The position numbers and the translations under genes were made by a program. Below are positions 13,301 through 26,800 of a DNA stretch of 64,000 bases, in pieces (positions within the stretch are counted from its first letter, which is position 1; each line of letters starts with the position of its first letter). The notes beneath the pieces were generated by a model. The model was not told the origin of the DNA. It was given only the letters and a program-made list of their open reading frames with translations, and did not search any database. Source of the DNA: Trochalopteron elliotii (Eukaryota; Chordata; Aves; Passeriformes; Leiothrichidae); NCBI GenBank assembly GCA_024734555.1, contig JANPWX010000215.1, forward strand, positions 5,170,817 through 5,234,816, in the 5' to 3' direction.

Positions 13301-16300
13301 CAATTAGGTATGCCATAGCACACTCAGACACCAGAGGTTTCGTGCAAAAGTTTTTCTTCAATGACTAGTCTTTTCTTGAGCCTTCACAACTGTCCTACTG
13401 TATCTTGGAATTCTTCTCAGTTTCCCACTGTGTTTTGTGCATAGTATATGGGTTAAAAACAGACCAAAGGCTAATGCTAGGACTACATATCACTGAATTC
13501 AAATGCAGTCAAAGCCTGGTACTTCAGATATATTTCAGAGATAAAGTTTCCCATGTGCCAGCTTCACTATTTCTAAAACATTCTATATGACTGAGTATTT
13601 CAAGTATTTAAAAGGCTATGTATGTTCATTGGTTTTGGTTTGGTTTTGTTGGGGTTTTTTTTGTTTTCTTTTTTTTTTCCTGTAAGTACTTAGTTCCCAA
13701 AGGAGTCCCCAGATAATATTGTTACTCTCTGCTGGAACTGGACAGCCTTGGACTGCCTGTGAGTGTTTTTGGGTAGGATGATTATAATGCCTTTGGGTAG
13801 GGACTTCACTTTCTTGTGATTTTCTGAAAGTCTTCTTTGGCTCTTGACTCCAGGAAAGAGTCCTGGCTGGGACTACTGGGGCTAATGTAATAGGTCAAAG
13901 GAAGGCAGGGAAAAGGAGTCCCTGCAAATTAACAGTTGACTAAAGAGAATAGTAGTAGCTTGGTAGCTGTTTTAGCACAGTTTGAGTTTCTAAAAATAGC
14001 ATTACAGGCTTTTATAATGCCATGTCTAATCTCTTCACAAGAAAATCATTTTGACTCAGCTATGAAAAGCTGTGATCTTGGTAAGTCTGGCACTGACTGC
14101 AGTTTAGCAGCTGGCATAGCTGCTCCAAAGCAGCTCCTTGCCATACAAAAGGGTGATTGCACATCACTTCCCCTTCTGGGTTGTCCATTATTTACCTTGC
14201 ACTGGGCCAGCTTCTTGTCAACCTCTCTGTAAACACATGGAGCATTAAGTCATCAACCCATCAGAAAACAAAAGTAATAAAAGTGAAGAGACTTCTATTG
14301 GGCAGAAGCTGAATCAGATTATGGAGGGACCACTGTGTGCCAGAGGCAGCAGAGAAAGTGAGAGATTGCATAGGAGGATAATTTATGGTAGCAGTAAACT
14401 GTTAAATTACGTCAGTTGCCACAGCTGCCTTCTTTTCTGAATTCTTCTGAGTTCAGAGGTTCGATTTTTTTGACATAATTTGGTTATCTTTGTGGTACTT
14501 GAGGTGATAGAATGATTATCCAGCAGGGTAGATCTTCAGCTTTTGACTCAGAGCTAACAGCATTGGAGATGGGTTGGAGCAATAATCATTGATACAGTTT
14601 TTCACTGGGGAGTGTCCTCATTGGTATCAGGTATTTTCTTTCTGTCCCTTTTGTCTCATGGAAACTACAGGATACCCAGTGACTGGCAGCAAAGAAAATG
14701 CAGTGTCAAGACTTTGCATCCAGTTGATCTCTTCCAAAAGCAAAGTTTGGGATTTCTCTAGGGTGATTTCTTGAATACTAATTAAATGGTAGTTTGGCAT
14801 GATCCAAAAGACATCAAAATAGATGACAAATTAATTGGTGACCAACCGTTAGACATTATTATTTTCACAGGATTCACTGTAAGAAGTAAAACATTTTGGT
14901 TTCTTTTTCCTTGTAGCCCAGAGCAGTCGCTGCTGTATCATATCCTATGGTTTGGGCATGGCCATTGGATTGCCCAATTTCCTAAATCAGATTATATTTA
15001 TTTACTTCTGCATTTGTACTCCTTAAATTTGCTCTTGCAATACAAATATTGGTGATTTATTTGTCAGTTATTCCAGGATCTGGTGCATTATTGGATTGTA
15101 CATTACATTTACATTTTATAATATGAAATGTAAAAAATTTCAGAAATCCTGCCCTCTGAGGAAGAGTAGTCTGTTGTCTCCTGTGTAAGACATATTGGAA
15201 TTCACTGTATAAAATTAGTGTCCTCTCTAGGACACAGCATAAAAAGGCAAATGTGAATATATAAGAGGAGGAGTTCTTTTCTCTTTTATCGTTTCATTTA
15301 AAGAAGGGCTAGTGTTTGGAGAAATTCAGAAAAATTCTGATGTTTGGTTGAAGAACCTGCTTTCACACACTGGCAAGTAAGCATATGTCAATGGCTTGGA
15401 CTATGGACTTGACACATGAGAAAACAGTGAATAATTCACCTCATTTACTGAGGCTAGGGAAATCCTCATCTTCAGTCTTTGGGGCATGCATGTCTAACGG
15501 AACAGATAAAACCCATCTGAAAGATTCAGAAATCTTAGTTCTGATTTTGTTACTGCCCAGTATTTTCAATACTGTCTGGCTAACTGGTGTATCTTCCAGA
15601 AAGGGTCTACCTGAGCAGAAAGTGAGTGAAATTAGAAATATTAGTAAATAAGCATTGATTTTAGCTGCTTTTTCACTTTTACTTGGCCTTTCTTTCTGCA
15701 AATGAGCCAGGAGAGATTTCTGTTTCCATTCCCACTCCTGCCTCTCAAAGAGAAGATCTGTCTGCTGGCTAGTTAACTAATTGATCCAAGTGAAAAACCA
15801 CCTGTATAGTGTGTTCAGCTATGCAGTGTCAATCCATCTGCAGAATGCATCAGGTGCCCATTCCTTGATTTAGGGCAGTTGCTGGGGACAGGGCAGAGGA
15901 TAGATTACAATGGAAAAAAAAAGATTATCTACAGGACCATTAAGAATTATTTTCCTTTTTGGTCATCTTCACCTATCTCTTCACCTACCTCTTGATGTTT
16001 TTTTCTTTCATGCGACAGTAGCAACATTAGCTAATGACAATAACTTATGCGAGGGATGCAAAAAAGGTAAAATTGGTCGTACCTTCTCTCAGTTTTGAAA
16101 TTAAACTTATGGAATCTTTTTCCTTATTGAAAAAAAGGGGTTGTCATTTAGTAGAAGAAAGGAAAGAACAAAGTAATTTTTTTTTTGCTCATGCACTATT
16201 AATTGTGTCAGATTGCAATTTAAATAGAACAAATTAAATATAAGTTTTTAGGGCCGTTTTGAAACTAATGGAGCTTGACACAGTGTTCAGAAACTTGCTT

Positions 16301-16599
16301 GTGCCTTTTGCAGGATTGAGTCCTGAGAGAACATTGTTGAAAGACATCTCCAAATGTGGATTTCTGCATAACAAAGTGTCTGATCTTTTATAGCATCGTT
16401 GCATTGGGAATTAGTCTTGTCTTTGGGAATTTGTAGTCTTTAGTAGAAGAGCATGATTTATGTCTTAGAATTTAACCATTCTCTGTAATAAATAGAAATG
16501 TGCCACAAGTATTTACTTGGTTGCGCCATGGGAAAATTTTTAACATATTGTTCACAGCTACAAAATGCTATAAAAGAAGGCATGTAATTTGAAGACTGA

Positions 16600-17060
16600 C
16601 TATCCTTTGTGATTTCTAACCAATAGATTGATTAATACCTTTCAAGAGAGACAGCAGCCAAAATGTTTACATCTCATTAGGCAGAGAAGAAGAGAGCACA
16701 CACAGTTTTGATTATGAGCTTGGATGGTTCATTTCTTTGGGCTTCACATCCCCACTACTTAAGGCAGACTGTAACTTTAAGATGTTATCTCTTGCCTGCA
16801 CAAATAAACAGCCAGTTATGCTTTTTATGGCGGGTAGTTCTCAAACCAACAGGGGATTAAATGATATTAGCTCGAGTTTGTGGTTCCCTGCTGAATTATC
16901 ACGGGCTCCATGGATTCCTGTCCTGAATATTTGACAGAGCAAACACCTCTTATCTGAGGTGATATTCTCACACTGGCCTCTTGGCCATGGACTTCAAAAG
17001 CTGATCACAGGGAGAGCTTGAGAGGCAATAACCCTTAATATAACAGTCTCTCCTGATAGG
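16600..17060. promoter_or_regulatory. Candidate regulatory block in the long intron
   Basis: This is a repeat-free, compositionally mixed stretch. It contains AGATTGATTAATACC (a homeodomain/PBX-like site), TGTTTAC (a forkhead core) and several rare CpG dinucleotides in an otherwise CpG-poor intron, for example GGCGGGTAG, GCTCGAG and ATCACGGGC. Retained CpGs and mixed composition are often seen in constrained intron sequence, but this is only suggestive. The ORF at 16737-16934 has no recognisable similarity. Confidence 0.15.
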
Positions 17061-18476
17061 GGTAGACAAGGTAAAGGTAAGGTGTCTCTGAAGTTTGCTC
17101 TTGTGTGTTTAGCCCCATGGGGTGATAAGGGGCCATCTGTTTTTTCAGTCTGCAAACTCATCTTTTTCACACTATCCCAGTATCAAGTACATATTAGGTC
17201 TGACTGGTATCAGCACCGGCAATTCTTCAGTAATCTGAAGAGGTTTTCTTGGTATTTTTGGCTTTGATCCCAACAATTGTCTTAATTGCTGTTGTGTTGG
17301 GTTTTTTTACCCAAGCAAATATATAAAATAAAATTTAAAACATTATGTTCAAGGTACCATTGTCACAAAGAAAATAAGCTATGGAAATAGGTGAAAATTT
17401 TGAAAATTATGTTAATTACTTGTGGGTAAAGGGAAATTTTTGTGCTTACCTTTGTGATTAAACTCAAAACATCAGTTCATGGTGGTAGTTTCAAAAAGTC
17501 ACATCACCACATGTTTATTAATTGTTGAAATAGAATATCAGTACTACCAGTTCTAGAAGCTCAAAAAACACTGCTTCAGGCCTCAAAACTATTGTAAGAG
17601 TTAGTAAAATGCTACTCAGATTTCTTTTATTGTGGAGCTCCCAGAACATCTTCCTTTATCTTTTAAGCTTTTCCTTGCAGCCATTTTTTATCAATGAAAC
17701 ATTCAGATTCAATTGCAATCTCCTGATTATAATAGCTTTATATGAAAACACTGAATACTATGAAATCTGCAATAAAATGATGCAAGTTGCCAACACTAGC
17801 ACATGAAAAAAATCTCTATTTTTTTTCCAGTACTTTATTACCTTAATTTGTTGTTTTGTGGGGTGGGGGTGGGCACTGTCTTTAAGGAAATTGTTCTTGC
17901 TTATAGCAACTAATTGCCATAAAATTTCTGGAAATGCAAGAATGTAGATCTTAATCCCACAAGCTTTTACTTGCTTTGAGCAGTCTGTTCAGACTACCCC
18001 ATCAACCTGATTAAGATTTACTAAAATAAGTAATGTTTACAGGGACAGAGATTGTAAATATTCACATGGTACAAAAAGCATAAAAAAACTCTTCAAAAGT
18101 ATATTTACATGAGAACACTGTTATTTAAATACTTCCTGAAATCTTACAGAATTAAATTGAAAAGAAATAAGAATTGTTCTATTTTAAAATATGTCCATTT
18201 GAAGTTAATTTAGTAATAACTTATTTCCTTCATATTCATTCTTTTCTCCCAATCATCAGTTATGATTCATGTACACTAAAATGGAGCAAGGGAAAGACCT
18301 TGAAAGATCTTCTTTGGAAGAAGAAAATAAAATTAGATAACTGTCCAGAACAACAAAGTATTGTTAGCTAATAAAAATTCACTTACTTAATGTTTTCTGT
18401 TTATGATGGCAAATTAATCACATATTTGTTTCCTTTGATACCTAGTCTTATCCCTTTTCCTTAAGTTCCTCTTGGG

Positions 18477-18497
18477 AAAAAAAAAAAAAAAAAAAAA
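18477..18497. repeat. poly-A run (A21)
   Basis: An uninterrupted run of 21 adenines after CTTGGG. It directly precedes a homeobox-site-rich block but shows no retroposon sequence. Confidence 0.9.
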
Positions 18498-18539
18498 GTT
18501 CTCTTTTTGACACCTGACATTACATCCATTCAGAAGTAA

Positions 18540-18960
18540 TTTGTTTGTAAGAGCCATTTTCTAAATGTTCTTAAACAGATTAGCATTCTCTAAAAGCAAA
18601 ATGAAACAATGCTGTTTCTTTAATAGTGGAATGTGTCCTTTAATGAAATGTCTGGTTTTTAAATGTGTTAGCTTTCAAAATTATTTTCCTAATATGATTA
18701 ATTAACATTATGAATTTAGTGATTTATTTTTATGGAAAACAGATTACTGACATGTATTGCCATATAATTTATGTTTTTATTTGTGATTGCAGCCAGGCAT
18801 AATGTGTTTGGTTTTGTTCATCATTTTCTTCTTATTAAGCAAAGCTGGTTTGCAAAGAATAACTTAAATTGCTTTGCATAGTATTTTTATGCTGCCAAGA
18901 GAAATTATCAATTTAAAATTTGAGGTACGTATAAATCTCCATAAAAATTGATGATCCTCC
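18540..18960. promoter_or_regulatory. Candidate enhancer-like block (AT-rich, homeodomain and octamer-like sites)
   Basis: The block contains GATTAATTAAC (18696-18706), several TAAT cores and a perfect 7-base inverted pair, TGCAAAG (18851-18857) and CTTTGCA (18872-18878), resembling half octamer sites. It is free of simple repeats and has the texture of vertebrate non-coding elements conserved around developmental genes. TWIST1, whose known distal enhancers lie in HDAC9 introns, would be the natural target. No conservation data are available here, so confidence is low. Confidence 0.25.
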
Positions 18961-20317
18961 CAAATTTGTTTTGTTTTTTAAACAATTTTTGTATAATACA
19001 TATCTTTTTAAAATAAACAGAATTATTATTTATTTTTGTTAAAGAATTTAATTTATCCAAAATGCAAAAAATTACAGAATATCTTTAATTGGTTTGGGTT
19101 TTTTTGTGGTAGAGAAGAGGTATTGACTAAAAGATCAAATCCAGTTGTTACTATTTGTATCTATTTTTATTTCTATTTAAAAAAGGTAGTATCTGTAGTC
19201 TCAGAAATCCTTTGTTTTCAATGCAAGTTATAGTAGCATCCTTTATGGTTCCCACAGGAACAGTTTTGCAGTAAAATTGCTTTTTATGATGACTGGTCTG
19301 CGTCCTAACAAATTTACCAGACATTTCAAGAAATTTTGTCAAATCATCTTTGAAATAGTTGCATAATTAAGTCAAAGTGTTTGAAGCATGTTAGCACAGA
19401 AGTAAAAGTGGCAGAGTGGAACACATTTTGTTGAAATTTCCAAAGCCAGCATGAACAGATCAAAAGTATTTTTCATTCACTTAAATATTTGAGTGAGCAG
19501 CATTTTTAAACCTTCATCAAACCCTGGGGAAAACAGTAAAGAAAATCCATTTATCAAGTGATGCAATGCTGTTTCAAAATTGTAATTTAATTAAAAAATG
19601 TGTTACATCAAAGGAATTAGTTATCCAAAAATAATTGTGGCATTTATGTCACCATGTGAATTTTTTTTTTTTTCCTAGTGCTGCTAACTGCACCAATGTA
19701 GCTCTGTGGAACACACAGGAAGACAGTGCCTGTGTCCTGAATCATGTAATTTTTTTCTTTTAGCTCTTTTTGGGTGCATCTATTCACACACACAGTGGAC
19801 ACCTCTGGGATTTTCCCATCATGCTTTTTGAGGAAAAACATCGAGGTCACAAAGGCTGAAGATCTTTAAGGGATCTTTAACGGAAAAAAAGCAGTAGTTC
19901 TGAAATGTTTTCATCAACCAGGAGTTTCCTTTCAATTCACTGGGAATTGCTGAAGGTTTTTTCAAAATCACATTACAAATTTGAAGATTATCTAAATGAT
20001 CACTATTTTTATAATGTTTTGGTTACTGATAGGGAGTCAAGAAGATTACTTTAAAAAACACTTAAAAGGGTCTGTGCAGTTTTAATGGCTTGAGTGAAAC
20101 AAAACACCAAACAGGATGTCCTTGTCCCCTTTGAACTTGAGGCATCACATTGACACAAAGCTCCTGAATTCTCTCATTAGTTATGTGATGCTGGGATCCA
20201 CCACATAGGCACTTAACGAAGATAAGTTTTTATGTAGTGCTTTCAAAAAAGAATTGGAAATCAAGTCTGATCAAGTTTAGTACTCTATTGCAGACATGAT
20301 CAAGTTGGGAAATCAAC

Positions 20318-20842
20318 AGGAAAAAAAGGAAGAGGAAGAAAAGAAAGAAAGAAAAAGAAAAAGAAAAAGAAAAAAAGAAAAAGAAAAAGAAAAAGAAAAA
20401 GAAAANNNNNNNNNNNNNNNNNNNNNNNNNNNNNNNNNNNNNNNNNNNNNNNNNNNNNNNNNNNNNNNNNNNNNNNNNNNNNNNNNNNNNNNNNNNNNNN
20501 NNNNNNNNNNNNNNNNNNNNNNNNNNNNNNNNNNNNNNNNNNNNNNNNNNNNNNNNNNNNNNNNNNNNNNNNNNNNNNNNNNNNNNNNNNNNNNNNNNNN
20601 NNNNNNNNNNNNNNNNNNNNNNNNNNNNNNNNNNNNNNNNNNNNNNNNNNNNNNNNNNNNNNNNNNNNNNNNNNNNNNNNNNNNNNNNNNNNNNNNNNNN
20701 NNNNNNNNNNNNNNNNNNNNNNNNNNNNNNNNNNNNNNNNNNNNNNNNNNNNNNNNNNNNNNNNNNNNNNNNNNNNNNNNNAGAAAAGAAAAGAAAAGAA
20801 AAGAAAAGAAAAGAAAAGAAAAGAAAAGAAAAGAAAAAGAGA
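20318..20842. repeat. Polypurine microsatellite interrupted by an assembly gap
   Basis: The known bases from 20318 to 20405 and from 20782 to 20842 are all purines on the + strand. The left side settles into period 6 (GAAAAA) from about 20350. The right side is a clean period 5 (GAAAA) from 20782 to about 20835. Between them are 376 undetermined bases (20406-20781). The 195-codon ORF across this place is an artefact of an all-purine repeat plus unknown residues. Long purine/pyrimidine mirror tracts can adopt triplex structure and often stall polymerases, which would explain the gap. Confidence 0.95.
20406..20781. other. Assembly gap (376 N)
   Basis: A run of N flanked on both sides by GA-rich simple repeat. 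The missing sequence is most simply more of the same repeat, but its true length and content are unknown. The unit changes from 6 to 5 bases across the gap, so at least one repeat transition is hidden in it. Confidence 0.99.
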
Positions 20843-23800
20843 TAAAAAAAGAAAAGGGGGAAAGATTAAAATCTAGAACATAAAATAAAAGTTTCTTTCA
20901 TTCAGACAAAATAAGATTTTCCTTATTGTAATTTGCATTATATAGGTAAAAGAAAGGCAAAGTAAAAGAGATACTACTCATTTGCATTTTTTGCACAAAA
21001 TTTTCAAAAATACTTTAAAATTATTTACCCATTTTTTTATTATGTTTCATGATATTGGAAGAAAATTTTGTAATTTATTTTAATGGAACTGACATCTTTT
21101 GCCATAACAAGGGTACTTGTAGCATAACCACTTTAGCACAGTGTACACTGATCACCAGAATTTGTCAGACCTAAACTCAGTATTTCTAAGAAAGTAGAAA
21201 AAAATCTTCTATTCCAAGATGTTACATATACATCAGACAGAAACTGAGAATATATTTAGTTCAGTAAACAGTCAGCACTGTTCTAGATATATTTTATCTT
21301 AAAGACAATAGCAGTCCTTTGTCTTTGGCTGACTACTGACAATTAGAGCATCATAAACCAGATGTCAAACATTATGTCTTGAGTAACTTTTTTTCTTCAA
21401 TATTTGCCAATCCCACTTGTCATCATGGCTCAACTACCTAATTTAGTCCATTGGATTACACTGTCCTTGATCAGTACCTGTTTTTGTTTTATTAAAACTA
21501 GTGAAAGAAAGAGTATCTGTAAAATATATTGATTTGCTCTGAACGTTTCCTTAGCTTTTAAGAAAACTGATGCACAATTAGTACACTCAGAAATAAAATC
21601 AAAAAGAAGTCAGATAAAAGGACTCTCATTACTGCAGGAATATTCCCTGACCAATTTTTTTATAATTATATCTCTTTGTCACTGAACTGTTCCTTCTGTG
21701 TTAGTTTCAACTCAGTGACTTTTAGAACTTAATGCCTTTGGGAGATTGATCTTTGGATTTGATTTTCATTTGTGTCAGTTTTTCTCTCTAAAGTGGGCAA
21801 TCATTTCTGTCTTTCAAACGTCTCATTTTTGAAGCAATATAGATATTTATGGTAGCACTGTTTAGAGATATGTCAACTGGTAATCTGAAAGAAAGGGCTT
21901 GAGAGCAGCAAATTAATTCATGATGGAGGAGGACATTTTCCAGTGTTTCAGCCTGGGAAATCCCAGGTGTGAGGATGGGAAGTCTGGGGATCAGACATCC
22001 AAGCTGGAATCTTTTGACCAGGTGGTTTAACTTTTAAAACACCAGGACAAATGGTCAAATTCCCTTCTTTTTCTGGGATATCTAAAAGCCACCCTGGTAA
22101 ATGCATACCACTTACCATGTTTTTGTCATGTTATTAGCAGAGAAGTGCCAGTATATTCAAGGGAAGAGGACACCGAACTAAAAGGGTGTTAGGAGAGATT
22201 GAACTAAGTACTGAGCAGAGCTTTAAAGAGCAGATGATTTATATCTTAGACAAAGAAAGCAAGGTGCACAATGGGTTGGTAGGACAGCAAATATTTTGAG
22301 TCAGATGTGTAGTCTGAGGAGTTATTACTGGGTTTAATGGAACAAATTTGGCATAGAAATTCTCTGTGTGCACAGAATTATTTTCAACTTTTTTGAATCA
22401 GGAAATGATACTAGATATTCATAGATGAATAGTCTCTATAGCTAAGAAGATTATTGTGACATGCTAATATGGCTACAGTTACTGTAAGTAGAGCAAACAT
22501 AATTTCTACATAATTTCCATGGTTTCTGTATAAAAATACCCCTGTTAGCCTGAAATTTGAATGATTATTAGAAATATATTAGGTAGTATTATTATATAGA
22601 AAATACTTTCTAAATAATTTCCTAGTAAGTATGTAATTAATATACTAATATTGTATGATGATATTAGTGTTATAATTTGCTTAAATAATACAAGGATTGG
22701 AAAGTAGTTCTCCATAACCTACAAAATCTCTATCAAGAGTAATTTTTATTGAGGCACTAACTGAAGCATAGATTACTTAACTAAAATGCATTCATCTTTA
22801 ATTTAATATTTACCTGAGAAGCTTCTCCCTGAGCATGATGTATTCACAATGCATGACTTTGGTAGATGAAAGCATATTTTATCTGCCTGGGTGTAAATTG
22901 TCTTTTGGAGCCATAAATGAGCTTCCTCTCTCAAAGTTTGACTTTCTGGACATTAAACATTTTATTAAGTCCAAATTTGTCCATGACAGGCAGGAAGAGA
23001 GGTGTTTAATTCCACAAAGACCATTTTTTCAGAAAATTGATGCAACAGATCTTCCTGGGAATATTTCTCTCTTTCTACTGAGTAGTAAATAGACTGGAGG
23101 AGTAGCAGAGGCAAGACAGCTAACTTTTCCTTACTGAAAGGTAAGGAAGAAAAACCTTGATAAATAATAAAATCAAGGGGGTTTTCCCATCCAGTTTCAA
23201 TATGTAGAAAGGTCATAAATTGAATATGAAATGCTAAATGAGACTTCTTTTAATACAGATCAAGTTGCTAAAATGGGTGGTTAAATTCCCTAAGGTTAAA
23301 ATGAAATGCAGAATTTCAATAATAAGAAAAACTTTTACACAAGTTCTTCACATAGATTTTAAGAGTGGAACTCAGAGGTGTCTGTGCAGTAAGTTTACCA
23401 CTACACTTCACTGGGAAAAAACATTTTGACATAAATTCGGCTGTCAATGTTGGTGATAGGAGATTCTGTTGGTTTTGTTATTTTAGACTAACACATGAAT
23501 TATCTGTAATACAAAAAGGACTTTCACTTCAGCCGCAGTTGTCATTTCACTGTTAGCAGTAAGCAGTAGTTTAGAAGGGGTGCAGGTATGAATATGCGAT
23601 ATTGAAGGTGAGGGAAGCGATACAGTGAGTGAGGAGATGCCCAGAAACTTCCCAACATGCAGGTGTTAAGCTTTCTCAAAGTCCAGCTGCCTTGCTAGCT
23701 CCTGGTTCTCCAGCTCTTTCACCTCTCATAAATACCCTGCACATACCCTTCTGCACATACAGATTGGCAATGTGCACACATATATTTGGGCTGACAATTA

Positions 23801-26800
23801 AGAATTATGGCAGGGGAGTTTAATATTCTTCAAACCTCTGGACACCTTCAGGACTTGGTCCATTTAAAAATTGTTTTGTAGGTAAACAGCAATTAAAATC
23901 CTTCTTTGCAGCAGCTGGTATTGGTACATTTAGATGACTCTACTAATGCATTAAAATTTTCCAAGGAATAGAAGACCCTAAGGAGGAGAAAGACTATAAA
24001 GCCAGTTGTGGTGTTTTTGTTGTTGTTTCAGCAATTTGGTCCTTGAGCTGAAAGAGAGAGAAAAAACCAGGAAGAAGCTGGCCACAGAACAAAAAAATAT
24101 GGCATTGGTTCATATTCATTACAACACATTGGATAAAAAATGAACAATGGCAACTATCAGCTTTCATACACTTCCTTGGAAAAAAACAGTGTTGTGTAAC
24201 TTGGCCAAAAAGACGACGGCATGTACCACTTCACATATATACAGCCCAGAAGGGGAGTCAAACGAGCACCAGAAGAAAATAGCTGTTTTATTTGGAGGTC
24301 CTGTTTACTTGGAATATTTATTACTTTCATCAAAAAGATCAGTTTAGAGTATCACTTGCACAATTTCTACTCTTTTGGTTTTCATAAGAATTCCAATAAA
24401 CTCATTTTGCTACTGAATGGGAAAGATATTAGAAAGATTCAGAGACTTGGGGGGATAGAAAGGAGAAAAGAAAGGTCAGCACAGAAGAAAAGGCTTAGAT
24501 GAAAGTATGTCAGAGCAAAGCTTCCCATGAAAGATTATTGAGAATAAAGCTTTTTTTAAACAGACATAAAAAAACAATATATAAATCAAGAGCACAAAAG
24601 CCCTGTTTTATGATTTTTTTTCTGGTGCTGTTTAATTTTTTTATATCTTTTTTTGCCATTGTTAAAAAACAGCCAAAACTTCAAAGGCATGCTGCATGTG
24701 TTCTAAATCAGGACTTCAGTGCTGATGTATGACAGCACAAAAATTAAAACTAAATAAATGTGCTGTCTAAACGACCATATTTCTCGAAAAATTACTTTAA
24801 AGGCTTTAAAAATTAAAATTATTGATTGATCTTACTTTACCAACCATAATGTTTTCACCAGAGTAAAGGACAAAATATTATATTAAAAAAGAGAGAAAGA
24901 AAAAAGAGTGCTGTCTGAACATATCTGAACACCTGTATTTGGCTGTCTTGCAATTTTGTCAGACAGGGGAGGGGAAAAATGAAACTTTCCAGTGATTTTT
25001 CAGATAGTCAGTATGGACTGCATAATTTTTCAGTTTATTCACTGTTTTCTGGAAGGCTCCTTTACAGTCAGGGTAAATTGATAAAAACAAGTCAGTATAT
25101 CTGTGAAGGAAAGAAGAGCATTTCTGGTTCACCACATAAAAATGGTTGTAGAATGGATGTATTCTCATGAAAAACAGTTTGTGCAAGTTTTTTACTATTT
25201 TCTTTTCAAAATATGAACTTTTTAACATGTTGAGTTAGCATTCCATTTTAATTTACTTACTTTGTGTAGGATCTTGCTGTTTTGACAAGTCTGACTAAAG
25301 GTATCTGGCCACAGCACACCCATTAAATCTGCTTGCAAAAAAAAATTGCATGACTGGGGTGTTTGTGGCGTCCCTTTTCCTCTGACCTCTACTTTTACAA
25401 TGGCCATTTGCTGTTCTTCCACTAAGTCATCTTGATTTGTATTGACTCACTTGTTTTATCAGGTTACAAAAGCGGCAAGTAGCCCTGGCAAATAGGAATG
25501 CAAATGCTGTTTTTTTTCATAAACATTTCTTTTACTTTTAGGACTCATTTGTTCCATCCCTGCTAGTGTTCTTTTTCCAATTCTTTTTAAGAAATAGTCA
25601 CTGGCTCTAATTTCTGTTTTTATTTAAGTCTGAGGACTGGTATTTCTTTGCAAAGGTTCCTGGACATTTCTGTGATCAAGAGAATTGGTGATTTACTAGT
25701 TGTCATTTTATCTTATTTAATCCCTACTTTTGTTGGTTCAGTTGCTTCAGTTACACATTAAGAGAGCAGATACTATAGGATGTCATTTTATGAGCACTAG
25801 TAAGAAATAGATAATTAAGTTTAGGAAGTCAAAGTATGCAGTGTGCTGGTAGTGTCTGAGCTGAACATAATGTCTGGCAAATACTAACACATGTTTACAA
25901 ACAGTGTTACAAACATGAAACAGGGCTACTCTACCTGACCTATTCATTTACTATTACTTTGATCAGTTCTATTAATGTATAAAAGATTGTCCATACTTAA
26001 ATGTAATATAAGGACAGGGATAACATCCTAGGGAGTTTGAGGTATTCTGGGCTGCCCCAACTTTAACCACCTGACCCTGGTATTTCAATTAAAAGCCCAG
26101 ATCCCTGAGGTTGTTAGTGGTGCCACCAGTGGCTGACTCAACAGTTCCAGAGCTCTCCAGGAGTAGCTAACCCCAAAAGAATCTCTCATGGTTAATTGCA
26201 GATTTTTTGGTATATATGAAGTGCTAAAGTTGCCTCTCCCACATGCGGTATTCAGAGTTTGCCAAAATTCATCTTGAAGCCAGTTACTTTGAAATTTTTA
26301 ATGATCACTAGTCATATAGATAACACTTTTTTTTTTTTGATAAATTTTGTAATAAAGAGCTTACTGTGTTTCATCAGGGAAGGGGTTCATCACTGTTTCC
26401 ATACAGACGTCATCTAGAGCACATATATGGAAGCGATATGTGTGCTTTTCATATTGAACTTTTCAAGACGTGGCCTCAAGATTTGTTTATAGAAAAAAGA
26501 AACATCAAGAATTTAAGACACTGCACAGTTATAGTGGGAACAAATGGAAGTTTCATTTATGTTGTCTATGTTTCTGCTTCTGCCTTTTTCTTGAAGAGGT
26601 CCTCAGAATTATTAGTGGCAGTCATTTGATGACTCACATGGGAATATTCTTGGACTGGCAAAGGGTCACTACCTTTCCCTATAATACTCTCTGCTCTCTG
26701 ATGAACTGCTAATACCTGTCATTTCTCTTCTCCTCATTTAATTCCTTATTAAGATAGTATCAGCACATAAAATCAAATAAATGAAAAATTCGAATCTGGA

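Noticed and set aside
13625..13680. G/T-rich stretch GGTTTTGGTTTGG and onward as telomere-like repeat
   Set aside because: Units are irregular and not TTAGGG. It is simple T/G-rich low-complexity DNA.
17855..17880. G-rich run as a second G-quadruplex
   Set aside because: Only three G-runs of three or more bases are close together. The four-run pattern is not met.
20296..20883. 195-codon ORF rich in Lys and Glu
   Set aside because: It is a translation of a purine-only microsatellite with 376 undetermined bases inside, so it is not a gene.
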